From Linnemannia elongata (taxonomy: Eukaryota; Mortierellomycota; Mortierellomycetes; Mortierellales; Mortierellaceae), in assembly GCA_036320915.1 (NCBI GenBank), contig JAXBDG010000012.1:1042501-1106500 (forward strand): a stretch of 64,000 bases of DNA. The letters are read 5' to 3'. Position numbers and translations under genes: made by a program. The notes under the pieces are model-generated. The model saw only the letters and a list, made by a program, of their open reading frames with translations, ran no database searches and had not been told where the DNA came from. Shown here in pieces: positions 33,496 to 44,350 of the stretch; position 1 is the first letter of the stretch; each line of letters starts with the position of its first letter.

Positions 33496-33630
33496 GGAGG
33501 AGGAAGCAAGGACAATAATGAAAGGGAAAAGCGAAAGAAAGGGGCGTGGGGATGGGACGGACGTGGACGCCAAACGACTGGATACCACTATAGTCACGTG
33601 CAAGGCATCGCGCTTCTCATTTGTCGCCAC
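33123..33630. other. Intergenic, simple repeats
   Basis: Contains GTTGTTC/GTTCGTT repeats (33270-33315) and GAAG and GAG repeats (33410-33510). No coding evidence. Confidence 0.6.
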
Positions 33631-35863
33631 TCATAACTCACTCGTCTTGTCTGAGAAAAAGAACTCCTGGTGCAGGGCACACAGCGCATTCAGCGCATCG
33701 CCCTCGGCAACAACACACGAGATATTGGTCTCGCTCACGCCCTGCGATATCATCTCCACATTGACCCCTGCCCGCCCTACTGTCGAAAATATCCGTCCAG
33801 AGACCCCTTGCAAACTCTTCATCGCCCTTCCAACCACCGACACTATCGACCGTCCCTTCCGCACCTCCACCTTCCCAAGACTGCCCAGCCCCGACAGCAC
33901 CAACCCCATCTCCCTCTCCTCCACAACTCGCCCCTCCGTCGCTATCGATACCCCAATCTCTGACGCCGATATCAGATCCACCACTATCCCATGTCGGTCA
34001 AGCATCCCAAAAACATCTGCCAATAACCCATGCGACAGCGACCTCTGGTTCGATTGGACCATCAGCACCCAAATGTTATCCTTCACCGTCACTGCCGTCG
34101 GGCATCTCCTTGTCCACTCTGCACAATGTGATCCGTTATCCATCAATGGCTCCCGCCACGGCCATGGCGTAGATTTTGCTGTCAAGCAACCCATCCGGTT
34201 CTGACTTGGAAAGATAATAGTCCCTGAACCATTCGGCTTCATCACATTCTTAATGCGGATAGGAATGTGAGCTCGGATAACCTGCTCCATCGTAAAAGGA
34301 TGAACCACCTCCGAACCATAGTATGTTAGGTCGGAAGCCTCCTCGGGTGTAATTGTGTCAAGCAAACGTGCACCCTGAACCTTACGAGGATCGGCCGTAA
34401 AGATCCCATCGACCTCCTTCCAGATCTGTAACTCCTCTGCTCCCAACCCAACGGCCAATAATGCCGCTGCAAGGTCAGTGTATCCACGGCCGATGCTTTT
34501 TAACAAGCCTCCAGGAACAGGACCAAAGAACCCTAGCATATACAACATGAAACCAAAGCGGTAGAAAAAATGGCATGTAAGCATACTGACAAATTGCCAA
34601 TGAACCTTTGATGCAACAACTTCTTCTAATTTTCTCCTCACCTGTAACAACTGGCAGGCGGTGCCCACAATCAGAAAGAGCAGAGGCAAAGACGCGGGGG
34701 AGGTAGTCATAGAAGTTTTGGTCGAGCGCGGTGGGCTCAAAAGCAGCCTCAATTACGGCTTCTAAATTTACAAGTTGTGTTTCTATTTGATGATCCTCCA
34801 GGATACCGGCAACAATTCTGCACGACAATCTCTCCCCGACTGCCATGATGGCATCCTTTGACTTTACCGACATCTCTTCAATCGTCTACATAGACCGCAA
34901 AAAAGACGAAGACGAAGAAGAAAAAGAAAAAGTGGAAGGAGCTGTGAATGCCAATTTGATAATGAATCGACATAAATATGAGAACAATCGAATGGGGTTG
35001 ATACGATTGTAGCGGATTATTTTACCTGGATGGCTTTTAAGAATATGTGGAGTTGGTTGCAGTCGTGGTTGATTTGGTTTTGAACGCGTCGCAGAATTGT
35101 TACATTTGAGATGTTGTCTTGTACTGCTTTGAGGTGGTCGAGACGAATGTCCTGCACAGTTTTAATGAACTCAGTCGATCCTGGTACTAATGCTGATGCT
35201 GCCGCCTTTAAAAGTCTATTGGTTTTTCCAATACATGAATCGATGGGAGATGGAAAGCAGAGAGCAGGGCCGTGAGTTTCAACATGTCAAAAAACGAGAC
35301 AGTCTATTGGCACGACTGACTATCATCAAGTGCAGAATTAATAAAAATGCCGGAGATGAAAACGAAAAAAATAGAGATGAAGACGCGATGGAGATATCCA
35401 TCCAATCACCATTCATTGAGATGAACTCATTGGCCTGGTGAAGGCACAGTCTGTCAGGGTTAGGAGGTCAATAATAAATGACAACAAGGAATAAGGCGAT
35501 GTTGGTCTAGCTACAGTACGACAGATTAACGAATGGATACATACCTGTTGGTTGTTCCAAGGGACTTTGTTTCGCTGCTCCGAGCCGAGCAGACTACCGC
35601 TATCCTGTTTGTCACAAGGTGGTTCCTGAAATAATAAACACGTAGTTTTCCTGTTAGTCAATGAGAGTGAAGAGCGAAGCAGAGATTCAATTGAAAGAAT
35701 AACGTATAGAGAGAGTGGGTCGTTACGGGATGATGGTTGAGGTGATGGAGCGGATGAATTTGCTGATGCTAGTGCCACCAAACTTTTGGACGATCCAGGG
35801 TCTGGAGGGATTATAAGGAGGGACTGAACAGGGGTCGAGAAGGGAGGTTCTAGGGGGAGCCAT
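33631..35863 (-). CDS. Aspartate kinase (Hom3-type)
   Basis: Phosphorylates aspartate, the first step toward threonine, methionine and homoserine. Exons: 35863-35727, 35625-35545, 35215-35026, 34885-34642, 34532-33631; 517 residues, as in yeast Hom3 (527). Motifs in order: VQKFGGTS (25-32), SARSSETKSLGTTNRLL, then LLKSIGRGYTDLAAALLAVGL with ELQIWKEVDGIFTADPRKV, typical of the kinase core, and two C-terminal ACT domains (SLSHGLLADVFGMLDRH; RIFSTVGRAGVNVEMISQG) that bind the feedback inhibitor threonine in Hom3. The segment between kinase and ACT domains carries a basic, Trp/Cys-rich stretch (about 340-370) rather than the usual Ser/Pro linker. All four introns are GT-AG and interrupt only the first 220 residues. 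Confidence 0.93.
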
Positions 35864-37024
35864 TTGCAAGGCCAAAGAAAGGAAGGAAGACTAGTGTTGT
35901 TTGTTGTGGAGGAGGGAAGGATAAGGTGGGCACGAAGGGGGTAAGGGGGCAAGGAGGCAAGGAGGGGAGAGAGAGAAAAGGGGAAGAGAGAAAGAAAAGA
36001 AGGAAGGAGCGGGAACCCACGGACCAACTTTTTTTTTATACATTCGTTTTTTTTGTACAGTCGTGGGAAAGAAAGAAGGGGTGCATCTTCACCCCATCGA
36101 ATGTGCTCCACATCGATTAGCTACCTCCCTAGGAATTTACCGGTAAAATTCCAAGGACTTAAGGACGTCTACACGAATTTGTTCCTACCCATCCTTTCTC
36201 TGTCCTTTCTACCCATATTACCTTCTCTATTCCTTTGTTCAATGCTATTGACCTTCACTAGGGTGTCCATTCGAGTTGCAAGTGGAGTGAAGAGAGAGCG
36301 AGAGCGAGAGAGTGAGGTTGTTGATCTTCCACGGTCGACCGTTATTTTTTATTGTTGATCAATGAGTGACACAGGTAAAGTTATCAGGGATGGTGCCTGG
36401 ATAGGGATGTACCTTCTGTTTGACATGAATTTCCTTAAGGATGAGCTCTACTCTTTCGCTCTTCTCTCTCTTTTTTTCTCTCTTTTCTCTTTCGCTCTGT
36501 CTTGTTTGTCTCCCATCTCTTACTCTTCCTCGCTTTGGATCAAATAAGATCAAATATAATGCTTACCTCATCTACTTTTCTCGACAGCAATGGCGGCGGC
36601 TATGACTTTCATACATATTTCTTTCTGCCCAATGAAAGCACCATTTTTTTTCTCAACATTCTTTTTTCTTGGATGCGCCGCTATCATCAAAGAATAAACT
36701 GTGTGTTGTAGAGGGAGGATTCCCCTTCTTCATAATTGAGCTCTTGCATCCTTTAAGAACCCCTGATCTAGGGCCCACAAGATGGCTAGTAAAGCGAAGG
36801 ATGGAAGGATGGAAGGTAGGAAAAGGAACCTCCAAGAAGATGTATCTATCTAGCATTTTAAAAATGATGTTCTCACGCATGCATTTTCAGCAAGGATCAC
36901 GTGCATAAAAAAGAATGGTCATCACCGATATCTTCTCGTTCATTTTCATCCTCTCTTTCGTTCTTTCTTCTCCATTTACATACATCCGCCTACGCTCCAA
37001 CTCCTTCCTTAAACACACACAACT

Positions 37025-37073
<49 letters not shown>

Positions 37074-37080
37074 ACTCACG
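35864..37080. other. Divergent intergenic region, no gene seen
   Basis: Lies between the starts of aspartate kinase (-) and Pmp3 (+). GA-rich next to the kinase, CT-rich tracts at 36455-36500, and a CA dinucleotide repeat directly before the Pmp3 ATG. The short open frames do not look coding. Confidence 0.55.
37029..37071. repeat. CA microsatellite in Pmp3 leader
   Basis: About 21 CA units ending ten bases before the Pmp3 start codon. Confidence 0.93.
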
Positions 37081-37894
37081 ATGGTCAACTTCAGCGGCGC
37101 AGACATCTTTCTCTTTATTATCGCCTTTTTCCTTCCTCCTCTCGTAACGTATCTTGTTCCTTACCCATTCTCTCTGTTCGCCACTCGTTATTGTATAGCT
37201 GTTCGTTGTTCACTCATACAGACAAAACCATAATCTAACATATCTTTTCGTTACCCGCGTACCTCGCTCTCCTGCCTTGTTGTTCTTGGTTTTATCCCCG
37301 GTGGCTATTATATCAGGCTGGTAACAAGGCGAAACACCCTTTGCTTCATTTTGTTTTCTACCTCTGCTAGAACTATTACTGTTGTTGCACCTTTATGACT
37401 AAGTTGCTTCTTTTCTATACTCTTACATAGTTGGTCTGAAGCAAGGATGCGGCGCTGACTTTCTTATCAGGTACATGAGTCGGATAATATACAACAGGAC
37501 GAGAAACAACGACTACAAGAATCACAGTGTGGGAAGTGGGAATGGAGCAGGAGAGGGCAGAGCAGTGACGAAGTGAAAAATGCAATAATGACGGAATGAT
37601 CCTTCACTACACAAAGACAAGCAACAGCCCTCTCGTACTCCTCTCACATCTACACTCGTACTCCTCTCACATCTACACTCGTACTTACACTTACACCTGT
37701 TCATAAATAGCATCGGATTGACCCTCCTGGGTCATGTCCCTGGCATCGGATATGCCTGGTACATCATCTACAAGAACAGAGATGACCCCAACCTCAGCCA
37801 CCGTCACGGACGCACCTATGTCGCCGTACCCCAGCAACAGTATCAGCAACAACAGCAGCCCCAGAACTACCAAGCGACTGCACCAGTCAACTAG
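37081..37894 (+). CDS. Pmp3/SNA family small membrane proteolipid
   Basis: Pmp3 proteins are two-helix plasma-membrane proteolipids that affect membrane potential and salt tolerance. Proposed exons: 37081-37143, microexon 37317-37320, 37431-37470, 37711-37894; 96 residues. Helix 1 is DIFLFIIAFFLPP, followed by the family loop LKQGCGADF; helix 2 is IGLTLLGHVPGIGYAWYIIY. A hydrophilic Gln-rich tail of about 35 residues follows, as in the longer Sna2-4 forms. Exon 1 and the LKQGCG exon cannot be joined in frame with GT-AG ends. Inserting the 4-base exon GCTG, flanked by ATCAG and GTAACA, gives PPLAVGLKQG, the same length and pattern as yeast PPVAVFLARG. The exon structure is therefore partly inferred from the family. 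Confidence 0.85.
37630..37682. repeat. Tandem duplication of a 23-bp unit
   Basis: Two adjacent copies of a unit beginning ACTCCTCTCACATC in the last intron of the Pmp3 gene. Confidence 0.85.
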
Positions 37895-38638
37895 GCAACC
37901 AGGAAGGAACTGAAGACAGACATATTGACACGCTCTTTGGGCTGTCTCATCCTCTCTCTTTCTCTCTCTTTCTCTCTCTCTCTTTCTCTCTCCATCCCTC
38001 TCTCTCCCTCTCTATTCTTGCAGGAAAATATAGCAATAAAGACAAACTAACAACAACAATATGGAAATGTAGCTGTGGGTGTTCATTACACACATAGCAT
38101 ATGCTCTACAGACAGCATGCATGAGATAGATACTAAAGGGGAGAAGGAAAGAAAGGAAAAGGGGCAAACGTTTTCTTTTTTTCCTCATCCTCTTTGTTGT
38201 GCTTCTTGATAAGCACAATCAATTCGACGTGTGTGGTATTTGTATGGTGTATGTTTTTGGTGTCTGTGTGCTCTGGTGTATGCATGCGATAAACATAAAT
38301 TGACTGGACTTCAAAAATAACGCCACCAACCAACGACTCAATGCTTTTTGCACGCGATGAGCACAAACACGTCCCCGACTTGTTCTGTCGCACTCTCTTG
38401 CTCCTCTCTCTGCACTCTTTCTTTCCCTACCTATTGCCCTCTCTCTCTCTCTCTCTCTCACACTCTCTCTCTCTCACTCTCTCTCACACTCACTCACTCA
38501 CTTATTCTATACCCACATATTTACTCACTCGCACTTATCAGCAGCTTTTCTATCCTCCATTCAATCACATCCCCTAGATGCTACCTTCCTTCTTTACTGG
38601 TCGATGCTTTGACCACAGGTCTGGTGTTGGGGCCGTCG
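37895..38638. other. Intergenic, simple repeats
   Basis: CT repeats at 37950-38010 and at 38430-38500. Between them is AT-rich sequence without coding signal. Confidence 0.55.
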
Positions 38639-39024
38639 CCAGGAACGATCATGGCTCAAGCATCTGATTCACCTACCCTGGCCCCAGCACCTAGTCTCAC
38701 TCTACCCAGCAACACCGGTTATGGCGACAACGATGTGTGCAGATCATCCCCAGAAGCAACCAAGGGCCACAACAAGAGGAACACACTAGGCCAACAATGG
38801 GCTTAACAATCAAGTCCGTCGAATCGATCGGTCAAGAAAGCCCTTTAAAATCGAGAACCCAAACGATCTCTTCTACTGTAGTTCTACGATGGACGACTAC
38901 GTCCAGGCAGTTCTGGAAGGCCTAAGATGAAGGTGGCTAGGAAGCAGATACTAACCGCAGAAGCCTCTTCATTCTCTACTTCCTCTTTCAAATACGACGA
39001 GTGGTCGCCGAGTTGACTTCGTAA
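38639..39024 (+). pseudogene. Possible small or decayed gene
   Basis: Short open pieces look coding but do not join cleanly. An ATG at 38651 opens 51 codons (SDSPTLAPAPSLTLP and onward). Beginning after an acceptor-like CACTAG at about 38790, another frame reads KPFKIENPNDLFYCSSTMDD and ends with a TGA at about 38930. A textbook branch point/acceptor (ATACTAACCGCAG) ends at about 38969, and AATAAA follows at 39026. I do not recognise the protein. It could be a real multi-exon small gene or a remnant. Confidence 0.28.
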
Positions 39025-39270
39025 AATAAAGCCATTTTCTTAGTGTTTCTCGCATGGAGGGTATATTGTGAAATATGAAAGGGAAGAGAAAAGAATGGAG
39101 GAGTTATTTTTCAGGCACCAACTCGGACTGTTTGTGTGTATGGCCAAGCCACCCAAACAAGATCCGAGGAGCGTGTCTATCCTCTGTGCCTTTCCCCCAC
39201 CACCCCCACCCCTTCTTGCCCTGTCCTGGCTTGTTCTGCCCTGTCTTTGTCTTTGTCTCTATCTTATTCT

Positions 39271-39281
<11 letters not shown>

Positions 39282-39304
<23 letters not shown>
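39282..39304. repeat. CT microsatellite in PPR leader
   Basis: CT dinucleotide run within the pyrimidine-rich leader of the PPR gene. Confidence 0.85.
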
Positions 39305-39306
<2 letters not shown>

Positions 39307-39611
39307 AACACCTCTCATATCCTTCTCCTTTTCCTTCTCCTCCTTCTTCCTTACACAGCCCTGCAATGTTTTAGACCCCGGCCAGCACCACCCTGCTCAC
39401 ATTCACACATCCACTCTCTCCACTCCACTCATCAACAACCACCGACTGAACCACGCCATCCCGCGTACACAGGTCCGTCCTCGCTCAACGACCGAAATCA
39501 CATTCCACAGCAACAGCAACATCAGCATCGTCAACCACCCTGTATGTAATTCTCAACCTAACCAATCTCTTCGTTTTTGCTCTACTATCCATTCCATTCA
39601 TAGTTGCTGCT

Positions 39612-42600
39612 ATGCTCAGGAGGAAGAGCGAGGTGTGCCAAAACATCTTGAGAATCGTCCCTCGGACCTCCTCTCCAACCTCCTCTCGGGCTAGCCAGCC
39701 TTCTTCCACCCTGGCCACTGCCTCCAAAGGAACATCTCCTTCGCACATACCATCGCCGCCACCACCGCCTCCACGGATACGATCCAACAACTCAATCATC
39801 GCTCCTTCTCTTCTTTATCACCACCATCAGAACAAGAACCATCTCGTCTCCGGATGTTCGCGCCCCAAGTCAGATCCAACCTTGTTATATCGCTCATACC
39901 ACTCCTCAAAACACCAGCATCACCATATCCGACCATCGACCGTAAAGCGCTCCAAGTCAACGTATGATCCCGAGCTGGCGGCCTGCATGGAACGCTGGAT
40001 CCGAATCGTTTTGACAGGACAAAGACGGGCCCATTCAAGCCTTGCCAAGCCAACCCTCAATACCTCCGGATCTTCCTATTCTGTTTCAGACATTCGCACT
40101 TCAAGCGCCACCCTCTCCCGCGACAGATTGAGGAACAGTGGGCCTCGCGACGCCCTTGCCTCACTGGAGCCATTTTCAACGCCTGTCGCTACTACAATCC
40201 CGCCTTCCTCGTCACCATCAGCAACTCTGGCGACAAGCTTAACAGCGTCAACGACGACAGCGGGACCCGCCTCCACACTCTGCCTAGAGCGCTTTTTACA
40301 GTCTCTGGATCGGATACCTATTCAGGACCACGAATTGCCAAAGTTCTTTCGATCTTCGTTTTCCGACGCGAGCAGAAGAAAGCCAACACTCTCGAGATCT
40401 TATAGGAGAGCCATTGATAACATCTGGAGCGTCTACTTGACACTTTCGACCACAAAGGATGGCGCAGGTCGGCAATTGACAAGGCGGGATTACACCAAGC
40501 TGATGCGAATCGTCCGTCATTCGGATGGCCCACAGTTGGCAGCCAGCAGGATACTAGCCTTGCAGCGAGACATGGACCGGAACGGGATCGAGAAGCACCG
40601 AAAGGTGATGGAGATGCTCGCTCAGGCTCACCTTGTCTTGGGGTCTGTCCCAGAAGCGTTGCGGCTCTACCGGGAGACTACGGAGATGGTTGGCGAAGGT
40701 ACTTTGCAGCATAAAAAGGTCGTCTGGACGATGGTTGACGGATTCGCCGCAAATAACCTGGAGGTTGAGGGAATCTCATTTCTGGATGGTCTACCAGCTG
40801 TTGCAATATCGGACGAGAAACGAGACTTTTACTACACACTCTACCGACGACTCTGCCGCACCACAGAGAGCCTTCTCCGGAGTTTCGGGACTTCGGCAAT
40901 TGGTCAGTGCTTACCTCGGAGTGTCACCTCCATCGAGCAGTTTATGAGGTATCCTTCGTCGCCTCGGCTGAGCTCGCTCGCAGGAACGCTAAATGTTTTC
41001 AGGACGGATGACCAGCGACGGGGGCTCGTCCGTGGGTTTTCGCAGATGGTAGCCGGGCTGTTAGTCAAGATGGGCGACACCAGGATGATGACGCTGTTGC
41101 TTCAAGGGCTGTTACAGGAGTGCCAGCTGCTAGAGGCAAGTCGGGTCTTAGAGTTGATGCTTCGTCAAGGTTTGGAGCCCGAATTGGACAGCATTCGACG
41201 CCATTTGGTCTGTACAGAGTTTGAGAATGGCACCGATCGGAAGAATCTCGAGGTGGTGTTGGAGGAGTGGGAGGCCATTTCTACATTGCGGACCAAAAAC
41301 ATCTTGGATGCCTCGACGTCGTCTGATCTTGGATCGGAGTTTCTTCGCATGCAGGATGTCCGTACAATTATTGAGGGCTACTCGAACATCCTTACGGACT
41401 GTATCCGCGAGGACGACTTGTCAGGAGCGCTGAGAACGGCCAGGTTTATGGCGGCGCGTGGCTGGAGTGAAGCAATGAACGGGATCGATTTCCGTCGACT
41501 CAACAGTCGAATGGTCAATCATGGTCGGTCCGAGTCCTATCCGGATTATCTCCAGGTCCGCTATACCCTAGGTGGTCCATCTGCGCCTGATCTCCACACA
41601 TACCGTCGATTGATATACGCCGCCTGCCGCCGCTCGGACCTGTTTTCTGCTCTCACACTGTTCAAACAAGTCCGAACCAAGCATCCGTCATGGACACTGG
41701 ACACGACTCTGTACAATGCCATTATTTCGACCGCAGGAACGATAGGACATATCCGGGTGGCCGAGAAGACCTTTGCTTGCCTGCTGGAGGATGGATTGAC
41801 GCCAGATCACTATTCGTTTCACGGGCTATTGAACGGGTATGGACACTCGGGAGATCTGGAAGCGGCCGTGCTGATTCCACAGCAGATGGTCAAGCACAAG
41901 CTGAGCCCAACCACCAAGACGTTCAACCTGATCATGAAGGCCTACCTGGGCTCTCGTGGCGACCTGACGACTAGTCGAAAGCTGTTTCAGGTGATGCAAC
42001 GCTCTGGCAAGGCCGTGCCCCCAGACTTGGTGACGTTTAACCAACTGTTGGAGGGATATCGCCGTAGTGGAAATCTGATGTGGTTTGATGCGTATTTCGA
42101 CCGCTACTTTGGGCCTCAAGATTCATCGACTGTAGCCTCCAATTCGACATGGTCCTTTAAAGGTGGTGTTGCAAGCGCCGATTCAAGACAAGTTGGTTCA
42201 AAGCCATACCCGGGATCCATTGGTGTTCCGGATCGCCCTTTTCAGCAGCTTGACCAGAGGTCGGATGCATGTCGCGCCGTTTTGGAGATTGTCAAGCCGG
42301 AAAAGACGGATGACAAGACTTTGCTGATCCAGCTGAAGCATTCTTTGCTTTTGACCAGCATTGACACCGCGATTGTTTGGGAGCTCTGGCATACTCTACA
42401 TCCTCGACTTGCGCCGTCCTCGGCTTTTGGATCAAGCGCTGCTTCAGAAATCGTCTCTAGATCGAGTCCGAACGTTGAGGCGAAGTTGGGCGGTACAACT
42501 ACAGAGACAAACACAACGACGATGACGGCGACAACGCCCTCTGCGCCCAAGACGCACGTACCATTCAAGAGACTACTGGGAGGGGTGTCGATGGCAGCTA

Positions 42601-42830
42601 CCGACGGCGACCACTTTCGATTTACAGCGCTGTCGTTATTCCGGTCCGCGTTTTTGTCTCGGGGAGAGACCAAGGGCGTTCGGCGAGTCGATGGATTGGT
42701 GGCAAGGTTGTTTCCGGATCATCCGACTGCGCAAAAGACTCTGATCCGAAGGTTCCGTGCGCAAAAGAGCCATCCTTCTCTTGTCCCTTCCTCTTCTTCC
42801 AACAGCCACGCCACAAAGGCAAAATCATAG
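39612..42830 (+). CDS. Pentatricopeptide repeat protein, probably mitochondrial
   Basis: One uninterrupted exon, 1072 residues. The N-terminus is basic and Ser-rich with no acidic residues for a long stretch after MLRRKSEVCQNILRIVPR, consistent with a mitochondrial presequence. Helical repeats cover about 270-840. Clear PPR units are at about 658-840: LHTYRRLIYAACRRSDLFSA, TLYNAIISTAGTIGHIRVAE, YSFHGLLNGYGHSGDLEAAV, KTFNLIMKAYLGSRGDL and VTFNQLLEGYRRSGNL. Fungal PPR proteins of this size act on mitochondrial RNA stability or translation; the target cannot be told. A likely 5' UTR intron (donor GTATGT at about 39541, acceptor ending 39602) precedes the ATG. The lack of introns contrasts with most neighbours. 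Confidence 0.85.
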   Translation: MLRRKSEVCQNILRIVPRTSSPTSSRASQPSSTLATASKGTSPSHIPSPPPPPPRIRSNNSIIAPSLLYHHHQNKNHLVSGCSRPKSDPTLLYRSYHSSKHQHHHIRPSTVKRSKSTYDPELAACMERWIRIVLTGQRRAHSSLAKPTLNTSGSSYSVSDIRTSSATLSRDRLRNSGPRDALASLEPFSTPVATTIPPSSSPSATLATSLTASTTTAGPASTLCLERFLQSLDRIPIQDHELPKFFRSSFSDASRRKPTLSRSYRRAIDNIWSVYLTLSTTKDGAGRQLTRRDYTKLMRIVRHSDGPQLAASRILALQRDMDRNGIEKHRKVMEMLAQAHLVLGSVPEALRLYRETTEMVGEGTLQHKKVVWTMVDGFAANNLEVEGISFLDGLPAVAISDEKRDFYYTLYRRLCRTTESLLRSFGTSAIGQCLPRSVTSIEQFMRYPSSPRLSSLAGTLNVFRTDDQRRGLVRGFSQMVAGLLVKMGDTRMMTLLLQGLLQECQLLEASRVLELMLRQGLEPELDSIRRHLVCTEFENGTDRKNLEVVLEEWEAISTLRTKNILDASTSSDLGSEFLRMQDVRTIIEGYSNILTDCIREDDLSGALRTARFMAARGWSEAMNGIDFRRLNSRMVNHGRSESYPDYLQVRYTLGGPSAPDLHTYRRLIYAACRRSDLFSALTLFKQVRTKHPSWTLDTTLYNAIISTAGTIGHIRVAEKTFACLLEDGLTPDHYSFHGLLNGYGHSGDLEAAVLIPQQMVKHKLSPTTKTFNLIMKAYLGSRGDLTTSRKLFQVMQRSGKAVPPDLVTFNQLLEGYRRSGNLMWFDAYFDRYFGPQDSSTVASNSTWSFKGGVASADSRQVGSKPYPGSIGVPDRPFQQLDQRSDACRAVLEIVKPEKTDDKTLLIQLKHSLLLTSIDTAIVWELWHTLHPRLAPSSAFGSSAASEIVSRSSPNVEAKLGGTTTETNTTTMTATTPSAPKTHVPFKRLLGGVSMAATDGDHFRFTALSLFRSAFLSRGETKGVRRVDGLVARLFPDHPTAQKTLIRRFRAQKSHPSLVPSSSSNSHATKAKS

Positions 42831-43011
42831 TGTACACCCACTTCCCACAAGATACCCCTACTTCCTCGTCTTCGCGTTTTCTTGAAATATAAAAGCCCAT
42901 GCAAGATGGATCGGCCATATAGCAAAACATTTTTTTCCTTTTATTAATGCAAGATAAATGGAGTGAGTAGGAGCGGGAGAAGAATGACATGGGATAGGAA
43001 GGAAGAGGTGT

Positions 43012-43137
43012 TTATGCAGACGTTGATGTGTTGTCGTCGTCCTTCTTCTGGCCGACCATGTGGCTAGGAAGTTTGATATCGGAAAAGTCATCCTGTCTCA
43101 CGGCCATGATTGAATACGCATCTAGAAAAAAAAAAAA

Positions 43138-43177
<40 letters not shown>

Positions 43178-43468
43178 GCAAACAAGGGGTGGTTAATTAC
43201 ATGGGTGGTATGGATAATGTTTGTAGTACGGATGCTGTTCCTGTTGCAGTCGCTGTTACTGCTATTCTTGGCTATTTGAAAAGCCTGCTAGTTAGCACGT
43301 ATTAGCAAAAGAAAGGAAGTCAGAAGACATACAAACGGAGACACAGAAGACGACGATGCCGGCTCCAGTGAGAGCATTCCTGACACGGAAGGGAGCCGTT
43401 GCGCGCTCGAGAGCGGGTGAGCGCTTGAATCCCTGCTCGTAGTATGAGGTGGGCTTCGGGAAGATCAT
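43012..43468 (-). CDS. Cytochrome c oxidase assembly factor Coa3
   Basis: Small inner-mitochondrial-membrane protein that in yeast works with Mss51 and Cox14 to regulate Cox1 translation and assembly. Exons 43468-43333 and 43121-43012; 81 residues. One transmembrane helix (about 31-50, VRNALTGAGIVVFCVSVYAY) is followed by the family's typical SIMAVRQDDFSDI segment; N- and C-terminal tails are short and polar. The intron carries a sense T tract right at its acceptor. The start is 237 bp from the divergent BORC-like start, so a shared promoter is likely. Confidence 0.85.
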
Positions 43469-43704
43469 GGTTTTTTTCGTTAGAGTGATTGGATGTCTTT
43501 TGAATGAAATGTGACAAAAAGAAGTTGACCTGAATTAATTCCTTTCCTTTCCGTGTGTCTCTCTGCAGTCTATGTGACTGTGGCTTGTGGTCGATTTGAT
43601 GTCCGAAACCAAGCAACGCTTTTTACTCTCCTCTCCTACTCTTTCTACAAGGTACACCTGCTTACTACTCCACTTAACCATACTCGCACGCTTCATTCAT
43701 CTTA

Positions 43705-44298
43705 ATGTCACCCACACCCATCGGAAACTCAATCCCCATCGACGTCTCCCTTCTTGAAGATATTGAACAATCCGCCCTCCAGCTCTCTGCCCAACTGGAC
43801 GCGCTCCTCTCCAGCCTACAGTCGCAACTACAACAGGTACATTTTATGACTTGAAAAATCATGCGGAGCAAATTACACAAAGACATCCACATTAACATAC
43901 GACAAATACCATTGTGTACGCAAAGGCCGCGTCGGCAACTCTGGGGTCGGTCAAGGTTTATGAGTCAAGCCTGGTCGGCGGTGTCTGTGGACAGGTCGAA
44001 GCCTGCGTCGAGCAGACCACTGACCTGATCAGTCGGTGCGACGAAATGGACAAGGATATGGTCTCCATCGCTGATATCGCCTTTCAAATGTGAGCTCTCT
44101 CTTCCTATTTATTCTTTTCTTTTTTTTTTTTTTTCACAGGCACATTCAATGCATTCTTCAACTTGCTGTCACTGTGATCTAGGTAAAGTGGGTACATGTA
44201 TGCAACGTTAAATAACAGGCCTTCCTCCCTTCTCTGTCTTTCACGATAGAAAGACAATCAAGCAAGCAGTCGACACTCTGGGTGCTGCGATCAAATAA
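43705..44298 (+). CDS. Small coiled-coil protein, BORC/BLOC-1 related (BORCS6-like)
   Basis: Exons 43705-43836, 43926-44089, 44250-44298; 114 residues. It is almost wholly helical: SLLEDIEQSALQLSAQLDAL, then VYESSLVGGVCGQVEACVEQ, and a C-terminal DEMDKDMVSIADIAFQIKTI. This pattern resembles the C-terminal domain of BORCS6/lyspersin, a subunit of BORC that links lysosomes to Arl8 and kinesin. Other BLOC-1/BORC subunits are alternatives, because these short helices carry little signature. The stop is only 52 bp from the convergent Tad3 stop. Confidence 0.6.
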
Positions 44299-44350
44299 TA
44301 AATAAAGCAAAAAAAACCCCCCCTTAGCGACAAAGTGCGATTTAATGCAA

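Noticed and set aside
33670..34204. Plus-strand open frames over the aspartate kinase 3' half
   Set aside because: Antisense shadows; the minus strand carries conserved ACT domains.
37144..37233. Continuation of Pmp3 exon 1 as a longer protein (PPLVTYLVPYPF)
   Set aside because: It lacks the family loop GCGADF and the second helix; the following exons supply both, so this is intron.
38390..38577. Open frame rich in Ser/Leu/His
   Set aside because: It is translation of CT and CA repeats.
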